This document shows positions 58,411-64,000 of a DNA stretch of 64,000 nt, in pieces. How positions within the stretch are numbered: the first letter of the stretch is position 1; every line of letters starts with the position of its first letter. The position numbers and the translations under genes are program-made. The DNA comes from Lactifluus volemus (lineage: Eukaryota; Basidiomycota; Agaricomycetes; Russulales; Russulaceae). A model generated the notes under the pieces. It did not search any database, was not told the origin of the DNA, and saw only the letters and a list, made by a program, of their open reading frames with translations. The stretch is from the NCBI GenBank assembly GCA_022376515.1, contig WTXI01000112.1, positions 50,351 through 114,350 on the forward strand, given 5' to 3'.

Positions 58411-61400
58411 ATGGAGGGCCCTTATACCCCCTCAACCCCAACACATCTAAATGGCACTAACGGCATCAACGGAACTAGTCCTACCCCCCATGACGAGGCT
58501 GCGCCATCGTCCTCATTTGATCCTGCCATCTTCCGCACCTATCTTCTCTCTCTCCTTCCACCTGTACTTGGGGCATCCCCAGAAGAAATCGATTCCATAT
58601 TCGATGGTGACTTTGACGAGCGTGTTGCACGATTTGCTGGCGAAGGCATAGGTGTTATCTATATCGTAAAGAGAAGGGATGAAGTCGAAGGCACGTCGTG
58701 CATCATCTTTGCACCATCTCAACTTGCCAATTTTTACAGATGACATGCCTCCTACGTTTTCGTTTGTCATTACGCCTCATCTCACGTACACGCCATCGAA
58801 TAGTACGACGCTCGCGTTGATTAAACGGGGACCAACGCTTGACCCTATAACACCCCTCGCCACTCAGCTTCACCTACTCAACCTTTTCGGCAGCGACGAG
58901 ACACCGTACGAAAGTCTACACGCTGTCGTCAGTAGTGGTGTCAAACCTTGGTTTGACGCGTTTGTTGGGGCGCGTGGACAGGGCAAGGACGGTGACAACA
59001 AGATGGGTGAGTCCCTTTTCCGATCATGACCCTAGCCACATACGTACGGTGAAATGTACGACGTGGAATTTTTGTGGTTTGCGGCGTGTCCGTAGCTATT
59101 CGGCACTCGCGCGATAATCTGCGAAATACGCTCATCCATTTTTGGCAGGTATCCCAATGACCAAGAAGAAATTCGCTGAACTCGAGCTTTCCCTATTGCA
59201 TCTCCAACAAAACGTCGAAATTCCAGAAACCCACCTCATCATTCATCCTGTCGTCCAAAAGGCTGTTGAACAAGTATATACCATTCGCTGAATGCCAGTG
59301 ATAGCCTGACCCAACGCTTGACAGGCACGTACTACTGGCGCCCGACCGAATATATCCCACCTACCTACCAAGCTTTTGAACGACAGTACATTCCTCAATA
59401 CCCTACATGCGCACGTCAACGCGTGGATTAAATCTATTCAAGCCGTGACAAAACTTAATCGCGATGTTGCGTCGGGCACAGCATCTCAGGAAATCAATTT
59501 CTGGCTTTCTCTTGAACGGGCACTTGAAGGGATAGAAAACCAGCTCCGGAGCGAGGAAGTGAACATGGTTATGGAATGCTTGCGTAACGCGAAGCGATTC
59601 CATGCAACAGTCTCTTTCATCGCCGACACCGGTCTGAAGGACGCCACGGATAACGGTATGCACTTTGTATATCACGTATAGACGAGAACTGATTGCAGTA
59701 TGTCCAGTACACAAATACAATCAATTGATGAAGGATTTTCCCCTAAATGAGTTGCTATCTGCACCAGATGTCGATAAAATTCAAGAAGCGCTCATTCTCA
59801 TCTTTGGCCACATCAATCGCAAATTGCGTCTCTCACCCTATCCGATCCGCCGTGCGCTGCCGCTCGTTGAAGCGATCTCGCGTGACTTTAATGACCAGCT
59901 ACTTCGCATCCTCACTTCGCATCGATTGCTTTACACCCCATACGAGACCTTCGAGCGCCTCCTCGCGCAGACAACCACAATCTTCCGCACATGGGATGAT
60001 CTCATCAAGGAATTCACGAACGTTGCCCGCGAAGTCACCCGAAAGCGGTCGGAGAGATTTATACCGATCAAGGTTCAACCTGCCCACGCAAAGTTGCAGG
60101 AACGAACGCGGTACTTGAAGGAATGGAGGAAACAACACGAACAACTTGCCGTGATGACCGGTCCTACGAAGGGACTTGGCGGTGTTGGGGTGCAGGTCGG
60201 CGGGATGGACATGGAAGAAGAGGTAAAGGAGGCATATGAGGTGATGAAGCGGATTGACGTCTTGGATGTTTCCACTGGTGAGTCACCCATTTATCTGCCA
60301 AAGCTGTGTAGCTGATGAAGGCGCTTAGAGGGCACCGAGATATGGGTCGCGGCAGAAAACGCGTACAACGAGCGCGTTGCGAGAGTCGAGAACCAAATCA
60401 TTTCCCGGTTGCGTGATCGCCTGGGAACAGCGCGTAATGCAAACGAGATGTTCCGTGTCTTCTCAAAGTTCAACGCGCTGTTCGTGAGACCGAAGGTGCG
60501 GCCACACATCCTTTCTGTCGTCGACCTTACCTTGTCATCTCACATTTTTTTCGTATCATCAGATTAGAGGGGCCATCCAAGAATACCAGACGCAACTCAT
60601 CGACTCTGTCAAAGAGGATATCAAACGCCTTCACGATAAGGTATGCATATCGTTAATAATCTTCTGTGTCCGGTTTTCATGTCTACCCTAGTTCAAAACG
60701 CAATACCGATATTCAGAAGCGTACCACATGTCCCAAATGCGTGACCTTCCTCCCATCGCGGGTACTATAATTTGGGCACGACAAATCGAGCGACAACTAC
60801 TCACTTACATGAAACGTGTCGAGGATGTACTCGGTAAAGGCTGGGAGCTGTACGCTGAAGGCCAAAAGCTCCAGGCCGAATCAGCCGCATTCCGTCGCAA
60901 GCTCGATACACGGCCAGTATATGAAGCATGGCTCCACGACATCAATCGCCGCGACATGGGTGTCACCGGGAGGCTCTTCGAAATCGTTCGCCTACGTGGC
61001 GGCGGCTTCCAATTAGCAGTCAACTTTGATCCTCAGATCATCACGCTGTTCAAGGACGTGCGCAACTTGCTCTGGCTCGGCTTTCAAGTACCTCATGCGA
61101 TCACGAACATGGCTAAAGATGCGAAGCGAGTATATCCACACGCAGTCAGTCTGATGGAGACCGTGCGGACATACGGGCAGACACTCGACCTTGTGGAGCA
61201 TAATAAGGGGATCGAATGGCTCGTAGCGGAATACCGGAACGAGGCGCAGCGGATGGTCACGAGAGGTCAGTTTAGCAGGTGCCTTTGCCTAGCTACCCGC
61301 GAGCCGTTGCTGATCGTAAGTTACGACAGGTATGAACATTGGCTGGGAACATTTCGTGAGTCAATATGACGCTGCGCGCTTCGTGTCATCGGATGGGCGG

Positions 61401-62724
61401 GACACTCGACATATTCAGTTTGTCCGAGAGTTTGCAAGCGTGGTATCCGTGTTACAGGTTTGGGATGACTTCTCGGGGTCTCAATGCGCTGCTGATAGCC
61501 TTGCAGGACAAGACGAACAACGTCATAGATTTATATAAGGATATCCTGCGAGCGGTGGAGGATTTAGCGACGTGCTCATACACGACAGAATCGTTCACGG
61601 AGCTACTGGGCCGAATTCAGGCTGCTGTCAGTCGCGTGACAACATCTTCTGTTGCCTGCTGAAGCCTTGGTTTCTAGATCGATAGGCTCAATCTTGAGGG
61701 ATACGCAAACCTGGACCACTGGGTTGCCGAGTTGGACAAGAAGATCGAAGGAATCTTCCTTCAACGATTGAAGCACGTCGTTCAAGTGTGGTGCGCCGAG
61801 TTCGACCGCTCCGCGGATGACGGTGAGCTCCGGCGCGACCCCGTTCCGAGTAAACGGCGTGGGGAGAAGCAGCGTGGAGAAAAAGTAGGCGCTTCATTCA
61901 GTTTAGACGGACTTTTGGTCACTCACGTCACTTAGTTCTTGGAAGGGAGTATGGCCCTCAAGCCCATCGTCCATGAAATTCGAATACAGAATCAGGTCAT
62001 CTTCCTCGATCCTCCAATAGAATATGCGCGTCAAACATGGCTACAGCAGCTACACGATTGGCTTGGTAAATGCCTATCCTGGTTATACCCGCGCCTGAAT
62101 TCTCACACGATGTCTAGGTATTGTTTGCCGGCTACGGCGGATCCAGAGTTCGAGATACGAAATCGGACTCCAGATGCAGGGCAGCATGGCATCGGAAACA
62201 TTGTACACCTCCTTGGTGCGTCCTAGCTCGATGATCCTGGGCGGACCTACCAAACTGACTTTTGCTCCCAGCTCACGCAGTTTACAGACGACACGCTGCA
62301 ACGACCATTTGCGCTGATCGAAGCCAAGGTACAGCAACTGAAGGAATACGTCGCCAAATGGTTGCAGTTCCAGTCTCTATGGGATCTCGAGGCGGAATAC
62401 GTCTTCAACCGTCTCGGTGATTCACTCGCGCATTGGCAACAACTTTTGACCGAGATCAAGCGTTCCCGTAACCTGTTTGATACGACCGAGACGCAGAAGG
62501 AGTTTGGCGTGTGCGTCGTGGATTACGAACAGGTGCAAGCACGCGTGAATGCCAAATATGACGCGTGGCAACGTGATATCTTATCACGCTTCGGTATCAA
62601 GCTCGGAAACGTGATGAAAGAATTGCACGCTTCCATTCTCAAAGCACGCAACGATCTCGAACACCAGTCCATCGAGGGCCTAGTAGGCGGTGGCGGTGGC
62701 GGCTCCTCACGGCGAGTTGTCTGA
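58411..62724 (+). CDS. Cytoplasmic dynein heavy chain, tail-only gene (split dynein)
   Basis: Fourteen exons: 58411-58690, 58740-59006, 59149-59273, 59325-59655, 59708-60277, 60329-60495, 60563-60640, 60692-61265, 61330-61457, 61507-61626, 61678-61884, 61936-62065, 62118-62215, 62272-62724; 1175 aa. It carries the N-terminal tail (DHC_N1): [34 protein letters not shown], the [19 protein letters not shown] block, [29 protein letters not shown] and [16 protein letters not shown]. The tail dimerises and holds intermediate and light-intermediate chains. It stops after [12 protein letters not shown] with a Gly-rich end, before the linker and all AAA domains. Basidiomycete dynein heavy chains are known to be encoded as two genes, so this is probably the first. 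Intron 1 needs a GC donor (AAG/GCACGT). Confidence 0.88.
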
Positions 62725-63128
62725 GGTTAGTAGTATCTTTTCCTCCTTCATGCATTTACCTCCTGTCTCTCCCCAACCCACTTTCTTTTGTTTTATTTTC
62801 ATCGGTTTCGTTTTAGCATCAGCTACCATGTACTGCCCAGATCTCTTTTAATGACATGATGGAATTTCTACATATTTTCTGGTTCCCCCAGGTCTCCCTG
62901 CTCAAACTGGTGTCAGAAAAAAAAGCCAATTTTATCACCCCCAGTTACGGTACGCATAGTAAAGTATTAGTAAAAAAACATGGAAGTACGGGAATATTTT
63001 GCGATAAATAGAAGCGAGTCCACGAAAATCATGATTAACCGATTATGACGTGACAGAACCCGGGCGAGTGGACCCGGCAATCCTTCCACTCCTACCCCCC
63101 AAAACACCCACCCAGAAGTTCCCCCCCT
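62725..63128. other. Convergent 3' region of dynein tail and ABM-like genes
   Basis: T-rich, no coding remnant of the dynein linker or motor was found on the + strand, which supports a true gene end. The last 80 bases are C-rich. Confidence 0.6.
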
Positions 63129-64000
63129 TTACGCGTCATGTCGCTTAAGGGGGACGTGCGCGACGATGAGCTCTTTCATATTCTTGAAAATTTCTTCTGT
63201 TTCTTGTACAAACACCTTGTGCGATTCCAAGGTACCCAAGCGCATGTGGTCCTGCCAAGCCCGCCCAAAAAAAAAAAAGAAGGTTTTGGGGGGAAATTGG
63301 TTCCGGTTGGCATGATGATGATGGGATGAACATGAGAAAAAAAAAAAAAAGACGTGTGAAAAAAAAGGAAAAAAATTACCCCGCCCGCCCTTCGTGTAAG
63401 TTACGTACCTCGACAGTTTTCCATCCGGCAATGTAAAGACCCCTGGTTCCGTCCCCGGCGGCGACTCCCCAACTGAGAGCAATGAAGCCTTGCATTTGAA
63501 GCGATTCGATGCGGTACGTCACGCGACGGATTTTCTCCTGAGTCGTCTCCGGATCTTCGTCGTCGACCTTGTAGACGTCCAATTCCGTCACGGGTCCTTC
63601 GAGACATCGTTTCGGGTTCCCGGACATGCGGACCACGCAGTCTTCGGATATGGGTGTCTTCGACAGCGCCTGGAGCCTCTTGGTGAACGTCGGGTAGGAT
63701 GGGTCCGCTTTGACTGCCGTAGCATGCGAATGGATTTCCATACTATGTGTCCCCCGCGCCCCCCCCAAAAAAATTTTTTTTAAGTGTCGATTTCAAAAAA
63801 AAAAGATTTCCGCCAGCCACAGCGAGGGAGGTGGTGATTCATTCATTAAAAAAAGAAAGAAGTGTTTCATAATAAATGGATGGCCTAGCTAAGGCCCAAG
63901 GGAGGGTAAGGTGGAGATTGAAGGACTTACAAAGGAACAAGAAAAAGTCGGTGGCCTTCTCTACAGACGCGCCCCAGTATTGGGCTTCCAACCCCTTTTC
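63129..64000 (-). CDS. ABM-like dimeric alpha/beta barrel protein, second paralogue (5' partial)
   Basis: Exons from the 5' side: beyond 64000 to 63931, 63713-63409, 63251-63129; the visible part starts EKGLEAQYWGASVEKATDFF and continues KADPSYPTFTKRLQALS, SLQMQGFIALSWGVAAG, the GLYIAGWKTVEDHMRLG block and VAHVPLKRHDA. This is the second half of a two-domain ABM-like protein such as that at 41695. The intron at 63714-63930 is unusually long for this genome and holds homopolymers (TTTTTTTTT, GGGGGGG); the acceptor GGCAG at 63714 was chosen because it alone restores the frame. The 5' end lies outside the window. Confidence 0.72.

Overview
The window is a filamentous basidiomycete nuclear chromosome segment, most likely Agaricomycetes. 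Genes have many short (about 50-60 nt) GT-AG introns, the mobile elements are a Ty1/Copia retrotransposon and a Plavaka DNA transposon typical of mushroom-forming fungi, and the dynein heavy chain is present as a free-standing tail gene, matching the split dynein genes known from basidiomycetes. All spliced models below were built by eye from frame continuity and splice signals; totals divide by three in every model given as a CDS.

The landscape is dominated by a dispersed tandem family of F-box-like/leucine-rich proteins (about 480-516 aa). Twelve copies are visible: nine look intact, one is cut by the Copia element at the left edge, one is split by a 6.2-kb Plavaka element, and one has a frameshift. 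Copies at 2-18 kb and 43-56 kb lie on the + strand, those at 24-38 kb on the - strand. Nearly all have a short separate first exon that carries the only plausible ATG. The + and - groups have unrelated-looking first exons, so they are two subfamilies.

The F-box copies sit between conserved single-copy genes: ATP23 (mitochondrial protease) and a Rab7-like GTPase (18.5-21 kb), branched-chain ketoacid dehydrogenase E2 and an ABM-like barrel protein (39-42.5 kb), NAT9-like acetyltransferase, dynein tail and a second ABM-like gene (56-64 kb). The F-box duplications carried pieces of these neighbours along: degenerate NAT9 copies precede F-box copies 2-4, and degenerate Rab and E2 pieces, sometimes fused to each other, lie between the - strand F-box copies.

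Mobile DNA: a Copia pol gene with 3' LTR (1-1967), a Plavaka element with intact five-exon transposase and a divergent nine-exon DUF6532-like gene (43835-50056), and a 252-bp MITE with perfect 28-bp inverted ends and TA duplication (38108-38359). A helicase pseudogene of the Prp43 type and a small secreted repeat protein lie between 21.6 and 23.1 kb.

The best candidate for something not well described is the two-gene Plavaka unit, in which a DUF6532-family protein is packaged beside the transposase in the manner of the TnpA/TnpD pair of CACTA elements. No CRISPR, rRNA or convincing tRNA was seen.
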